A stretch of 64,000 nt of DNA from Sternotherus odoratus (GCA_032164245.1 JAVMKO010000006.1:1999001-2063000); one strand, 5' to 3'; shown: positions 11,590 through 22,874, counted from the stretch's first letter. Notes: generated from the sequence alone by a model not told the origin. A program made the numbers and translations.

Positions 11590-12690
11590 TGGGCCCCTCC
11601 CTCATAAAAGCTGAAGCTGGGGAAGCTGCGGGACTTGACGAGGTTTTTACAGGATTTCTTCAAACCCTCAGAGTCAAGGGATGAAAGTGGTTGGCCACAC
11701 AGTCCTCCAGTAGGAGTCCTGAAGAATGGAGCCAGAGGTTCTAGCATGAGGTTCTGGTTGTGGATTTTGCAGTAATCCCTCGCTGTACCAGCTGATATCA
11801 CTCCTCTGCATGTTGTACAAAGCCACTAAGAGACCATTACCAGAAACAACATCACCAAATGAACAAGCGGATTCCCGACCAGGCCACAGTGGCACCAAGT
11901 AGTAGCCTTAACAAAACACTGAGCTGTTTTCGCTGGACTCTTACAAGACTGGGGCAGCTGCTGCCTCGGATATCGGTTGAAGGAACGGCCTCTTCCCGAA
12001 AGCCAGTAAAATTATCCACTGTTATGCAGTGATAAAATTCTTCCAAAAAACTTCTGACCGACCATAGGTTTCATGTTTTCTTTGGTCAGCAGGCAATGCA
12101 CTCTCAACAATGGCCTACCCCAGAGGCCCTTACATCAGTCATGTTTAATATCTATACTGCTGATCATCACACGTATCACCGAAACACGCTTCTGCTGATG
12201 ACATTGCTTTGACCCACGGGCACAGAATTTACCTCCCGGAGAACAAATTCTAACTAAAGACCTCAATCATGGAACAGTGTTTTACACTGGCAGCTAAAAC
12301 CAAACCCCACTAAGGCTGTTGCACCAGCATTTCATCTGTGGCCAGCAGGTAAGACATATCTTGGTGTGACGTTACGCCAAAAGCCTCACAAGCCAGCAAT
12401 ACCCCCAAAAAATATTCACGACAAACTAAAGGCAACTGTCAGGAATAACCTGAGGAGTCGATGCAAAGAGTCTACAGACTTCTTTCACTGGCCTTTGCCT
12501 GCTCATTTGTTTGGACACAACTCCCATACTTCACTGGTCAATTCTCAGCTTTACACCATCATACAGATTTTTCCCTGGCTTGTCATAGCGGCATATATCC
12601 GCCCACACAAATTTGGAATAACATGAGAAATTGCCAGGAAGTCCATCCTGGTAGAGGGAACAGTGGTCTTCCAAACACGTGAAGACCTAA
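11590..12690 (+). pseudogene. Decayed non-LTR reverse transcriptase, not CR1
   Basis: Read in several frames, the plus strand keeps the skeleton of a LINE RT. AGLDE near 11632 is the motif 1 region. SLLCMLYK near 11796-11820 is motif 2, and a GRS/DQ-like stretch follows near 11880. A remnant of the catalytic A motif lies near 11960 and GLPQ near 12108. ADDIAL at 12194-12211 is the catalytic box with the preceding aromatic lost. YLGVTLRQK near 12357-12385 is the post-RT block. At least three frameshifts and many stops break it. The motif style (YLGVTL after ADD, GLPQ) differs from the CR1 copies in this window. It resembles RTs often labelled jockey-like, but I cannot name the clade. Confidence 0.6.
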
Positions 12691-14086
12691 ATAATGCACC
12701 GAGATTCCAACTCAAATCCAGGAAACCTCTTTAGCTTGCAATGCAAGAGCTTGAGGATTCAGGGTCCCATCCTCCATGATCATGGTGAGCATTGTGGAAG
12801 AGTGCCAATATCCTGAACAAAGCCCTCATCAAAGGACCCAACTGAAGAACCCACTGGCTTTTCCCTCCCATGAACCAGCATTGAAGAACAAATACACCAG
12901 GCAAATACAGTCCCTTAACCCAAGGGTTGACTCAGGTTTGAGGAATAATTACACATACAGCTGTAAAAATAGTCTGAATAACTCATGACAAAGAAAAGAG
13001 GCTAAATGTGTTGAATAAACTTCTGCAATGAGCCAGATTCTAAAGCCATGTTTATCTAGATCCATCACAGTCCTATTATCAAAGCATAAAAGCCATAATC
13101 TAATGAAGCGGTCTTAGCTCAGTGAGCTTCCTTTTGGCCTACGATTTCGTTTCATTGGACTACCAGGGCTGCAGTGTAAACCTTTCCAAATAGTTAATAG
13201 CTGTTTTAGTCATTTGAGTTATTTTCAAATGAACGTGGCAGCAAAACAGCCATTTCCAATCCTTGTGCTTTTGATTCATCAAGCCGCTGTACGATAATAT
13301 GTCACAATTACACCCATCAAGAAGACTTTTACTGGATAGAAAAAAATCAAATCTCATGAGCCATCTGACCTTTTGAGCATTTCAGCCTTTCACACTTCAG
13401 TTACCCCGTTGCCTTAAAATTGCCTATTAAGTATGTGCCTGACTTTATGGCTTTTTAAAACAGTTTTCTGAACAGCAAATAAATCCTTCACTAAACCCTC
13501 CTCACTTTTATTTTATAATGGGAAGTCATGACACAAATAGAGCCAGTTTTGCTCTTATACACACATTCAGACCCTAACGATTTAAATGAATACCTAACTG
13601 ATGGATGCACTACAGCAACAACAAACACAGTCATATATTTCGCAAAAGAAAAGTGACCCTGCTCCATATTTGAGAAAAGGAGCAGACTTTTTGCATAGCA
13701 TCATGTTATATCAACATGAATATATATATATCTTATATCATATAGCTGTGACATGGTTCATGTTTAGACACTCTGTATTTTCAGTGTAGATAGGGGGAGA
13801 ATGCCCTCAGGTCAAACACAGCTGGTATTGTAGTCTTAAACCTTTTAGAGTGTAAAAATCTAGAGCACCTAAAGATTCTTATTAGTGTTCTCAGATACAA
13901 GGCTGATCACATCTACCTGCAATATGAAACACAACACCAAGTGTAGCAAATGGCGTAAATGTTACTTCAAGGAGTGTCAGCACATATTTGCAGGGAAAGA
14001 ATAAACAGAAGCAGACATTCATTTACCATAGAAAGTTCACATTTCCTTGTCAGTGGGTGAATCTGTGCAAGAGAATAATACAAATC
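12691..14086. other. Unique AT-rich sequence
   Basis: No known repeat and no supported gene. Short AT microsatellite-like runs lie near 13720. Confidence 0.5.
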
Positions 14087-14091
14087 CTCCC

Positions 14092-14791
14092 TGTAACAGG
14101 GCCGACACTCACCCCTGCGGCACCTCCCCCTGGTCGATCCGGGGAATCAGCTCCTCCAGCATCTAGAGCGCCCTCCGCAGGTTGATGCCCTGCTCTTTTC
14201 CTGGCCCCGTGTCCCTCCCAGACCCCGGTGCCCTCTCCTGTGGGTGCTGCACCCCTGCAGTACCCCCTTTGGTGTGAGGGTCTCCCCTCCCTGGGGGAAC
14301 CCTCTACCCCCTATCCCCACCTCGCCTCAGAGTGTGCCACTGTCAGTCACCACTTGCCCCCGCTCACTGGGGCGGACTGCAGTATCATGGCCTCTCATAA
14401 CAGGCAAGGAGGGTTGGCCTGCTGCTGCTATCTCCAGCCCTAGGCTGCCCCCTGCAACCCTGGTAGTCCTGGTGGGGCCTTCTGCCAGGCCCGGTGGCCT
14501 GGGGCTCTCTGGCTAGAGCCTGCCCAGCTCCCTCTGCCCTGCCCCAGCTCTGCCCTAACCCAGGTACCTGGCTCAGCTCCTGCAGCTAGGCCGGTCTCCC
14601 TCTGGGTACAGAGGAGACTGTCTCCCTTTAGGCCCCTGCCTCTTAGCCTTTATACACTGGCCTGTGTTTGGGGCGTGGCCACCCAGCTGGGCCTACTCCC
14701 CAATCAGGCCTGGAAGCCTACATGCTCCTGGCCTTAGCCCCTTCCTATTTCTAGCCCCTTCCATTAGGGGGCGGGTGGTCACCCCGCCACA
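14092..14791 (-). mobile_element. Solo LTR, 700 bp, perfect 5-bp target duplication (ctccc)
   Basis: Read on the minus strand the element starts TGTGGCGGGGTGACC and ends GGCCCTGTTACA. Both flanks are ctccc (14087-14091, 14792-14796). A TATA box, GTGTATAAAGG on the minus strand (14648-14658), follows about 135 bp of U3, so the promoter faces left. The body is GC-rich and proline-codon-like on the plus strand, which explains several false open frames. A second, older copy lies at 56014-56661. The 5-bp duplication suggests a gypsy or ERVL-like source. Confidence 0.85.
14648..14658 (-). promoter_or_regulatory. TATA box of the LTR at 14092-14791
   Basis: GTGTATAAAGG on the minus strand has the consensus form and the U3 position expected of an LTR promoter. 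The related copy at 56 kb has an A/T box at the matching place. Confidence 0.6.
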
Positions 14792-14796
14792 CTCCC

Positions 14797-15277
14797 AAAA
14801 AAGTTGGCTAAATGATTCTCTGTACGTGCCACAGCTAACCTAGATTTGTGAAATAAGATTATAAAGTCTAAATTAACTTATGTTGTGCCTCCTCCTCAAT
14901 AGACAGGGTCTTCTGTATCTCTTATCAGATCACATAATGCATCCGGCCCAAGCGGGATCCAGGAATGCCTACAGTTCTACTCTTTAATCAATTGCTGTGT
15001 GAGAAATAAGGATGCGGTGCCTGCTATCTGTAAATACTTGGTTGGCTAATGACCGAGGTCTGTTTTGTGGTCTCCAGACAGCAGTCTGCAGCATTGTGTT
15101 TGGTGGGCAATACTAAAACCTTTTCCATCAGTCAGACCCTTCTCTCAGACAGTGGCAGGGGCCAGCAGCCCTTCCCCAAAGGGATCCATCACATGCAGCA
15201 GCCCAGTGGGCTTCCTCTTTCCCCCCTGTCATGTTACTGAAATTATTTGGGATCATATAGATCATTAGTGCAACCAA
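14797..15277. other. Unique spacer between two LTRs
   Basis: Nothing is recognised in these 480 bp. Two overlapping plus-strand frames near 15050-15270 are open in two frames at once and have no domain. Confidence 0.5.
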
Positions 15278-15686
15278 GGTCCTGTAGTGGCACCAAATAT
15301 TGTGTAAAGGGGATCAAATAAGGTGTCTACAACCAGGTTATGGTCTGCTGATTATGATTAACCTATCTGTAAGTGTGTATCTTTTTTGTAACGAGTTATG
15401 AATATTGGCTATATGGGGGCTGTATTGCTAACTTATGCTTGAAATCTCAGCTGTTAGCTGCTGTTAGCGTGGCTGACCTGGCTGATGGCCCATTAAGGAC
15501 CGTCAGCTACACAATGACCTTTGTAGGCGCCCATCCACACCGAGCTTCTCCAAGAATGTGGCCTTGCGGGTCAGGAACTGAATCTTGGAAAGTCTGGTAA
15601 TTAAACCATGTGGCTATGAACCTCGATTTTGCAACTGGAGTCTGCATAAGAAGGAGGAGGGAGGCCTTCACCTACAAGAGGAAGTC

Positions 15687-15692
15687 TATAAA
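15687..15692 (+). promoter_or_regulatory. TATA box of the ERV-type LTR
   Basis: TATAAA lies about 270 bases before the AATAAA signal. This order and spacing fit U3-R. Confidence 0.65.
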
Positions 15693-15958
15693 ACCTGGGA
15701 GAAACTCCCTCCATTTTGTCGTCAGTTTCCAGTCTCCAAGCTTGCTCCTACCTCTGGATAGGACTTTCCTACACAAGGACGCTCTGACCAATGGATTGAC
15801 GACCCATCCCTGCAGGGGATGCATTCCAGAGACTTTGATTTGAACCTGCAGTTTATTCTACCTTTACTGCAAGCCTGAACCAAGAGATTTGCCATTACTA
15901 CATGTAATTGATTTCTTTTAACCATTCCTAACCCTCACCTAGACCTTTCTCCTTGCAT

Positions 15959-15964
15959 AATAAA
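15959..15964 (+). terminator. AATAAA polyadenylation signal of the ERV-type LTR
   Basis: AATAAA in 'gcataataaaccttta' defines the R region of the LTR downstream of its TATA box. Confidence 0.65.
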
Positions 15965-16361
15965 CCTTTAGATTTTAGATCCTAAAGGATTCGCAACAGC
16001 GTGATTTGTGGGAAGATCTGATTTGTATATTGACCTGGGTCTGGGGCCTGATTCTTTGGAATTGGGGAGAACCGTTTTCTTTATTTGGGGGATTGGTTTT
16101 CATAACCATTGGTCCCCAGGACAGGTGGCTGCTGGTGGTGATACTGGGAAGCTGGAGTGTCTAAGGGAATTGCTTGTGTGACTTGTGGTTAGCCAGTGGA
16201 GCGAAAACAAAGTCTTTTCTGTTGGGCTGGTTTGGTTTGCCTTAGTGTGGAAAAGGCCCCAGCTTTGGGCTGTAGTTGCCCCTTTGGAAGCAATCTGTCC
16301 TGATCTGACACTCACAGTTGGTTCCCACCAGGAACAGCACCGTCCTGCTCCCAGTCTATTT

Positions 16362-16432
16362 GACATCACATAACTGAAGTTGTGTATCTTCAGTTGATCC
16401 CGCCCCCATTGAAGACCAGCCCTAGGTCTTGG
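16362..16432. mobile_element. MITE end fragment (same family as 60870-60948)
   Basis: The run 'taactgaagttgtgtatctt' to 'gaagaccagccctag' matches the right end of the element at 60870-60948, where it reads 'actgaaattgcgtatcta' to 'gaacaccagccctaa'. Only one end is present here, directly after the ERV LTR. Confidence 0.6.
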
Positions 16433-16552
16433 TTCTCATCTACAGAGATTCCAGTGGGCCGAGACATGCCGACCCACAGACCCCCCTCGGAATGCTGCAC
16501 GCCAGAACAAAGCTCACCACACTCGGGGCCAGGTGTTGGCGAAGTCAGAGGG

Positions 16553-16970
16553 CAGTAGCGTAGCTAGGGGGGATCTGGGGGAGCGATCGCTCCCCCTGAG
16601 GCCAGATTCCCAAAAGTGGCGCCTTTCTTACTCGCCGGGTGGCTGGAGCATGGGCATCTCTTGGAGCTGCCGCCGAAACGCCGATGCCCAACAAAGCAGA
16701 GAACCTGTTCCGTCTGTCGAAATGCCGCCGAAAGGCTCCAATTCTTACAGCGGAGTTTCGGCGAACATCCCCACTTCGCCCTGCAGCAGCATTTCGGCGG
16801 CAGCTCCACCAGGTCATTTTTTGGGGGAGGGGGCAATTAGAATTGAAAGTTGCGCCTTCTTTTTTTTTTTTTTTGAAGTGGCACCTTGTTTTTTTCTGGC
16901 GCTTTTTTTTTTTTTTTGGTACTGGCCCCCCTGCTGCTCAGACCTGCTCAGACCTGGCTCTTCCATTTTC
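16553..16970 (+). repeat. GC-rich interspersed repeat with poly-T tracts (unclassified)
   Basis: It begins CAGTAGCGTAGCTAGG, the kind of end seen on hAT-type elements, but no matching inverted end is found. The middle repeats short 'gccgccgaaa' and 'tttcggcg' words in both orientations. Two T-tracts (about 16858-16875 and 16905-16918) follow. The right part is cut by the inverted-repeat element at 16983. Long open frames here are GC-rich artefacts. Confidence 0.45.
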
Positions 16971-16974
16971 ATAC

Positions 16975-17117
16975 GACGAGCGAGGAGTCCTTGGGGCACC
17001 TTAGAGACTAACTCAGTGATTTGGGCATTTATTTATTTATTTAGTCTGTAAGGTGCCCCAAGGACGTCTCGTTCTCTTTGCGGATACAGCCTAACACGGC
17101 TGCCCCTCTGAAACCTG
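16975..17117. mobile_element. Inverted-repeat copy of a turtle interspersed repeat
   Basis: The left arm (16983-17012, aggagtccttggggcacctt...) is the reverse complement of the right arm (17041-17070, ...aaggtgccccaaggacgtct) with about two mismatches. A short (ATTT)n loop lies between them. The right part continues 'gcggatacagcctaacacgg', the standard end of this repeat. The copies at 37612 and 38365 are single-arm versions. Confidence 0.75.
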
Positions 17118-19149
17118 TCACCATGTTAACACAATTTTTTCCATACACCACACAGTGTAAAAGGCAAATGTTTTCAAGGGTGGTTCCACCCCAGAGGCAG
17201 CAGTGATATGGCCAGTGACCTCTCTCATTCCAGCAGCTCTCCCAAACTACGACCCTAGCACCTCACCAAGGGTGGAACAGAGAATAGAGTCCCATCTGGG
17301 GACTGCTAGAAAGTAAAATGGTTTGTATTTGGATAGTATAAATACTAACCAAATTAGGCAGACGCCAACATGTAACTGAGGCAATATTAACATGAAATAA
17401 CTGGTTCAAAACGAAGAATCAGTTCCTTCCTTGAGACTAGAACCTCAGCTCTAGAAGTGCCCAGATGTGGGTTTTGAGAACAAGAGCTTGTCTTACAGAA
17501 TTTTATGGTGATTAACCATGGGTGAGGAGTTCCAAAACCAAATCCTCCAGTTCAGGAAATAAATTGGGAGGCAGAGAAATAAATACTGCACGAGGCACAG
17601 TTTTGTTCATAAGTTAGCAAACATGCATCTAAGTTGAGGGCAATTAGCAACACAGCACACCCTCTGCCTCAGAGCGGTAGAACGTTTGTGGATGGGAATT
17701 ATTTGAATGGCTAGCAATTGATTTTTGTTTTTCTGCACTGTTGGGTAGTGAGTGATCTAACTCTTACCTTTTATTAACCTCTCTCTGCAGTGCCAGCCTA
17801 ATGAAGCAAAGCGAATGCAGTGAACGACGAAAAGAAAAGACTCAGTCGCTCAAATCACAGTGCAAGTCTTTCAGCAAGGTCAACTTATTTCAAGCTACAC
17901 TAGTTGATGTGCTGGATGTGATTAGAGGGGAAAAACAAAGAAGCATTCTACAGTATGCACTGCCGTCTTAAGATTATTATATTATGGGATTTAAGCACAG
18001 ACCATTGGATAAACAAGGATGGTAATTATTAGGCATAATGATTAAAGGATATTGAAAGTATCCTATGCTCATAACAATTAATACTTGTTTTGGGGATTAT
18101 GATGGCTAGAGAATGACGTTGCTGCTAATTTATTATTTATTGTACTTGTTATTTTTAGAAACTAACAGGAAAATATTATTGAAAGAAAGCGAGTGATTTG
18201 CATTTGATTTTGAACTTGGGCAATAATAAAGAATGAGGCTATTGCTGAGTTTTAGCAGGTACGTAGATAATCATGTAACTGGCCTAACCACATAAGGATA
18301 CAGAATAATTATAGATCCTGGAAACTACTTTATAATTAGCTGGTAGTGCAAAATGTTAGTGTAAGGCAAACGTACAGCCTCTTTAGCTTGATTAAAAACA
18401 TAAACGGCAGTTCAAATACGGAAGACCAATAAAATAGGTAATTAACATTTGGTTACATGATAATTGCTGTACACTTACATGGTAAGTGCTCACAGTGGAA
18501 TTATGTTTACTAAGTTATTAGACATGCTGCTACCCTGGGACTTATGCATTTACATCCCTTCTTATTTTATGATACCAAAACCATGAACTCTATCCTTCAC
18601 CACAGCCTATAGCAAAAATACCTGTTAGCTCTTAGTCACTTGTTTTTAATTGCTTCCTTTTATCTAGATTCTCTCTTATGCGCCTTTGTTCGCCATGCAA
18701 ACCAATTTTAAAAAAGGAGTTTTAAGAGAAGATAGGCACAATTAGAGCAGTCTTTCAAACAAAGGCACATTTATTTTAATAGCTTCTGCTCATTTTTGTG
18801 CATAGTTTAGCAGCCATTAAGAGAAAATTTCAACACATACTTGAAGTTTCTTCCAGAACAGCCAGAAAGTCATTTCCATTTCTCCCATCCCACAAGAAGC
18901 TTGTGATTGCATCCTTTACGCAGCCCACACAAGCTTCATAAATATTTTACCACTGTTATTGTGGTGCTATCTAAAGGTCCCAGTCACAGTTCCATTGTTC
19001 TAGGTACTACATGTACAAATGGAGACAACTCCTGCCCCAGAGATCTTACCAGAGAGGATTTAGCTTAATACACAACAAGGCAATAACCAGAGAAATTGGG
19101 GACTGGTCAGGAGGGTGAGGATCCAGAGTATCCAGGCATTTGTGCCTAG
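17118..19149. other. AT-rich unique sequence with one candidate exon
   Basis: About 2 kb with no recognised repeat, rich in A/T and evenly composed. Apart from the possible exon at 17791-17878 nothing is supported. Confidence 0.5.
17791..17878 (+). other. Candidate exon, 88 bp
   Basis: A strong acceptor (pyrimidine-rich tract, then ctctctgcag) precedes the segment and a weaker donor (AAG|gtcaac) follows. One frame, starting at 17792, is open across it and on to a TAA at 17969, giving 59 codons rich in Lys, Ser and Gln (it includes MKQSECSERRKEKTQ). No protein family is recognised. It could be a coding exon, a non-coding RNA exon or chance. Confidence 0.25.
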
Positions 19150-19450
19150 ATAATGGATATAATTAGTCACCCTGGGGAACTCTTTGACAAAGGATGTTGT
19201 GAAGGCAAAGACTATAACATCATCCAAAAAAGAACTAGATAAGTTCACGGAGGGTCGGTCGATCAATGGCTATTAGCCAGGATGGTGTCCCTAGCCTCTG
19301 TTTGCTAGAAACTGGGAATGGGTAACAGGGGCTGGACGATTACCCATTCTGTTCATTCCCTCTGGGGCACCTGGCATTGGCCACTGCCAGAAAATAGGAT
19401 AGTAGGCTAGGGGGAATCTTTAGTCTGACCCAGTATAGCTGTTCTTATGT
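19150..19450 (+). mobile_element. CR1 LINE 3' end
   Basis: The run 'ggatgttgtgaaggcaaag', 'aagaactagataagttca', 'caatggctattagccagga', 'ctctggggcacctggcatt' and 'tctgacccagtatagctg' is the well-known 3' end of one CR1 subfamily. The copy is 5'-truncated and has a few small deletions. Two minus-strand pieces of the same subfamily lie at 45425 and 46661. Confidence 0.9.
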
Positions 19451-20700
19451 ACCAGAGTAACCAATGTCTATGCATCCCGCTGTCTGACTTTGGAAGGTGC
19501 TTGGAGAGAAGCAGACTAGTGGCTGAACAAGACTGTTTCCTTGGCAGAGCAAAGGCAGGGGTCAGATTGCATAGCGATGTTCGATTTTTAGCACAACGGT
19601 CTCCCTTTGGTCAGCCCTGGAAATGAGACACTTGCTGTTGGCCAACGATTGAGTGGGCTGCTGCCATACCTGCGTGTTTTGTGCCCTGCCACCCACAGGA
19701 ATTGAAAGAACAGGTGATTTCAGGGCTCCCATCACTGAGATGATGGTCTCTGTCAGGGAACCCTTAGCTTAGTCTCTGCATTGTCGTCCTGATTCAGGCT
19801 GCCAAGATTCTGTGGCAAAGACCCGATGAAATACGACTTTAACCTCCCACTCTTTTCACAGATCAGTGAGTCCCCTCCCTCAGCTTAGCTCTTAACTGCA
19901 GCAGCAGCTTCTGCAGGCACCGCGGTCAACAGAGGAGTCTCTGCAAGTAGAGACAGGAAAGTGAAGTTTTAATTGAGGCCACATTTGAAGAGGGGGAGAA
20001 AAAAGATGGGACTCGAACCAAGTAATATTGCAAATAAACCAAGCACGGTGTTATTTTACCACTGCCGAAGAGGGCAACTCAAGAGGCCAGCCACATGGGG
20101 AATGGACAATTACAGCTTCATGAAACCCTGAGGCAGCTGTTACTCACTTGGTTCCCCCTATTCTGCAAACAAACTAGAGGAAAAGGCTCATTGGGCACCC
20201 AGACAACAGTGTGTGCTACTTTCCACAGCACAGACTCTGACACGTCAGGGGAATAAATGAGGAAGCCATGTTCTCATGGGCCTGTTCCAAAACCCGCTGA
20301 ACTCACAAGAGACTATGAATTTTGTGATGCTTCCTCCCCAGTGACTTTAGGCTCAAGGACACACTGTCTGATCAACCTGCCTTAATTTTGCTCTAGAGTA
20401 TGAGCTGTGTCAGTCTTCCCACATTACAGTGGGATCAGAGCGTAAATGAGCAACTAAAGTCCAATTCCTGTTTCCAAGCCCTTTCGAACTGGCAAGGATC
20501 ATTTTAAGCTCACTGTGGAACTAGCTCTACTTCACTATAATTGAAGTTGTCTTTATCTGCACATATCAAGTTTGCCAGGTTTCTACCACCTAGTGAAATT
20601 TTAACTCCCCATGAAAGAAACACTCGGTGTTTTTTAAACAGAAGAGAAAATCCCACAAAACTCCAGGGCTGAGGTGAGAAATAAGTTCTTGGCTGCAGTA
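19451..20700. other. Unique sequence, no feature recognised
   Basis: No repeat, gene or target-duplication signature is seen in this 1.2 kb. Confidence 0.5.
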
Positions 20701-21375
20701 TCAGTATGAAGAGTGTGGCCCTAAGAACCTTTCCTGCCAGCTGGCAAAGGACACTCCCAACACCACTTGCCAGAATATTTGGACAAACACCATCTCGTAA
20801 GGTATTAAAACTGGAGACATGCTGGTCATGAATATCAGCTCATTCAACCATTTCCCCTCACTGAGGCTGGCTGGAAACACCTTTTCCCAGCTCTGCGTCC
20901 CTACAGGCAGGATCTTCACAAATTGTTCCAGGACAATCTGATTCAGGAGCTTCTCCACTGAGCTGGTCTCTGGACAAAGCCAGCACATAACATCCGCACC
21001 TCTGGCCGTGCCCCTTGCAGGAACGAGTCCATCCGGAACTTGTGCCTGTATGCCTCCAGTGTCAGCCAGAGCCAATCCAAAATGGTGGCCGTCACCTCTG
21101 GGTGGGAACTTGCCTGCTCGTCACATACTGCCGTGTGCCTCCCCCATCAGGAATGGTGCTATGGGGGATGCCCAAGTCAACTCTTTCTGGTCTGCTGCCT
21201 TTGCCACCCATGCAAGGATCTGGAGGAAGAGCTCAGGGTCATCTTCCAGTTGAAACTTTTCCAGACCTGGAGCCAACTGGCCAGCTGGGTTCTCAGGTGT
21301 GGTGTGACCCATCCACCTCTGTATCCATTCGTGCTGGTTGGAGTGGATCTCTTGCCACCATTGCTGCACCGTAAA
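20701..21375 (-). pseudogene. Ty3/gypsy gag relic with SCAN-like capsid (Gmr1-like)
   Basis: On the minus strand, 21369 down to 21121 gives LEKFQLEDDPELFLQILAWV and later SPIAPFLMGEA, the N-terminal capsid block of gypsy Gag. After a frameshift, 21075 down to 20701 gives WLCPE, then LLNQIVLEQFVKILP and, further on, FPASLSEG. WL-PE plus VLEQF-ILP is the core of the SCAN dimerisation domain, which is held to have come from a Gmr1-like gypsy capsid. Gag would build the particle shell in the cytoplasm. Stops and a frameshift kill this copy, and no zinc knuckle, protease or pol follows. The LTR at 21397-21916 lies upstream in the right order. Confidence 0.7.
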
Positions 21376-21590
21376 CTGGGCCTGGCAGAAGTTTACTGAT
21401 TATTACCTGCAAGGCAAGGCTTAGACTGGCAGTTTGTTGGCTGGCGTGGCAGGTGTCATTGGACATTGGGATGCCTGTGTGTGCACTCTCTGTGTCGTCC
21501 CAGCTCCGTGCAGACAGCGGGCCCAGCAGACCTTGAGCAAAACGGCCCAATGACCACAGACTCAGTTCCTAGTGAAGGCACTTGGTCAGG

Positions 21591-21596
21591 TTTATT
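21591..21596 (-). terminator. AATAAA signal of the gypsy LTR
   Basis: GACAATAAACC on the minus strand carries the canonical hexamer inside the LTR, after the TATA box. Confidence 0.55.
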
Positions 21597-21728
21597 GTCA
21601 ACGAAGCATGGTCCAAATGCCTTGGCTCCATGGTCACAGGTACACGAACACATGTATGGACTAGCAGTGGGTGGTGGGACCATCCACTGTCCCCTAGGCC
21701 AGCCAGAGACACTCCCTCTGAGATACCT

Positions 21729-21738
21729 CTTTATACAC
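21729..21738 (-). promoter_or_regulatory. TATA box of the gypsy LTR
   Basis: GTGTATAAAG on the minus strand, upstream of the AATAAA signal at the spacing expected for a gypsy U3-R. Confidence 0.6.
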
Positions 21739-22439
21739 TGAGACAAACCAGTTACGGATTGCCCGGTTATCATGCTCTGACGTGGGTATCACCACCCTCT
21801 GACCGGGCTAATTATCACCCTTCATCTTGTACATGTTGGTTCAGTCACAACATCCCTACCCATCACACTGTCATGCTGACCTTATCTTGAAGATGGGTCA
21901 TGGTGTTTCTGTTACAAACACCGCCCTCCCAAGGTCTCAGACTTGCTATCGGGGTGTTCTGCTACCACCTTTCTGGAACATGTTTGCGCGAGTGTCCTGT
22001 GCCTAGCATGTCCCAGGAGTGTGTGTGTGTTTAACACCGGCCCTGTTCTTGCCAGATTCAGGGAGGAGCACTGCCCCTGGCTCACAACCTGACTTTGTTT
22101 TATATCAGCAAAGCTTTGACCACTACTTTGGCCCAGGCCTCAGGGCTCTAATATGACGGTTTATATCTCAGACTCTCTTCCTACTACAGCAGGCGCTTTC
22201 ACGCGGTTTCAGCTCCAGCAAAGCTCTCTCTTGCCGAGGCAGAGACATAGCACCGTGGCTCACGGTTCTGCGCTCCCTGAGGAGAAACAGCCTCACTCCA
22301 ATTTTCAACTGTACGCAGCTTGAGTTGTAAACAAAGCCAAGCCAGCCGCTGACTGGGTCACGTTCCATTTACTGCATGTATTGGACATTTGTTATGAGAG
22401 AGAAGTGCTGTGTGATAGTCAGCATCTAGACTAACACAG

Positions 22440-22874
22440 TGGGGACTGAGCTGAGGAGCCCTCGAGCGGACAGCAGGAGTTTCTACGGCTTGAGCTAAAG
22501 GGCCCTGCTCTGCAGCTGAGGTGTGGCAGTGCCCTTCGCTGCTCCTCCCACAAATCAGCCAGAGACCGCTCTTGTGCCCTTTTATATCCCTATGTCAGCT
22601 CCCACCACCACCTATATACAGCCCAGGTAGCCCCTTGGGGAACAACTAACAGGGCACTCCAGCCACAGGCTCCTCCCTTTCCTGCTCCCCCTGCTCTCTC
22701 TCGCTCTCCCTATAAAGCCTCCTGGCCCATAGAGCCCACAGGTGTTTCTCCTTTTGTCCTGCAATGAGCCACACCCTGCCAGCTCCAATTAATTCCCCTT
22801 AATCATGGGAGCTGGGCTCTCAGGGCCGAGCTAACAGGGGCTGGCTCAGAACCTCCTGGCCAGCACCGTGTTAC
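22440..22874 (-). mobile_element. Possible LTR, minus orientation
   Basis: On the minus strand a segment begins TGTAACACGGTGCTGG and has two TATA-like sites (ctttataggg near 22711-22720 and gtatatagg near 22611-22620), with a stretch of mixed GA/CT between them. This is LTR-like, but no matching left end or duplication was found. The left limit is arbitrary. Confidence 0.35.

Larger units (their letters stand above)
15283..16346 (+). mobile_element. ERV-type solo LTR, about 1060 bp
   Basis: The segment closely follows an LTR I recognise from turtle sequence: 'caccaaatattgtgtaaagg', 'accaggttatgg', then a TATA box at 15687-15692 (TATAAAACC) and AATAAA at 15959-15964, then 'gtgacttgtggttagccagt'. 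The flanks ggtcc (15278-15282) and gctcc (16347-16351) agree at 4 of 5 bases. The expected final CA is mutated. No gag, pol or env is attached, so it is a solo LTR of an old retrovirus-like element. Confidence 0.75.
21397..21916 (-). mobile_element. 5' LTR of the gypsy relic (minus orientation)
   Basis: On the minus strand it starts TGTAACAGAAACACC. It has a TATA box GTGTATAAAG (21729-21738) and, about 135 bases on, AATAAA (21591-21596), and ends near ...TAATAATCA. The gag relic follows directly, so this is the 5' LTR of a truncated element rather than a solo LTR. Boundaries are inferred from TG...CA and may be off by some bases. No downstream LTR is present, so no target duplication can be checked. 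Confidence 0.6.

Noticed and set aside
16533..17051. Plus-strand frame of 172 codons
   Set aside because: It runs through T-tracts and an inverted-repeat element. Frames on both strands are open because of GC-rich repeat sequence.
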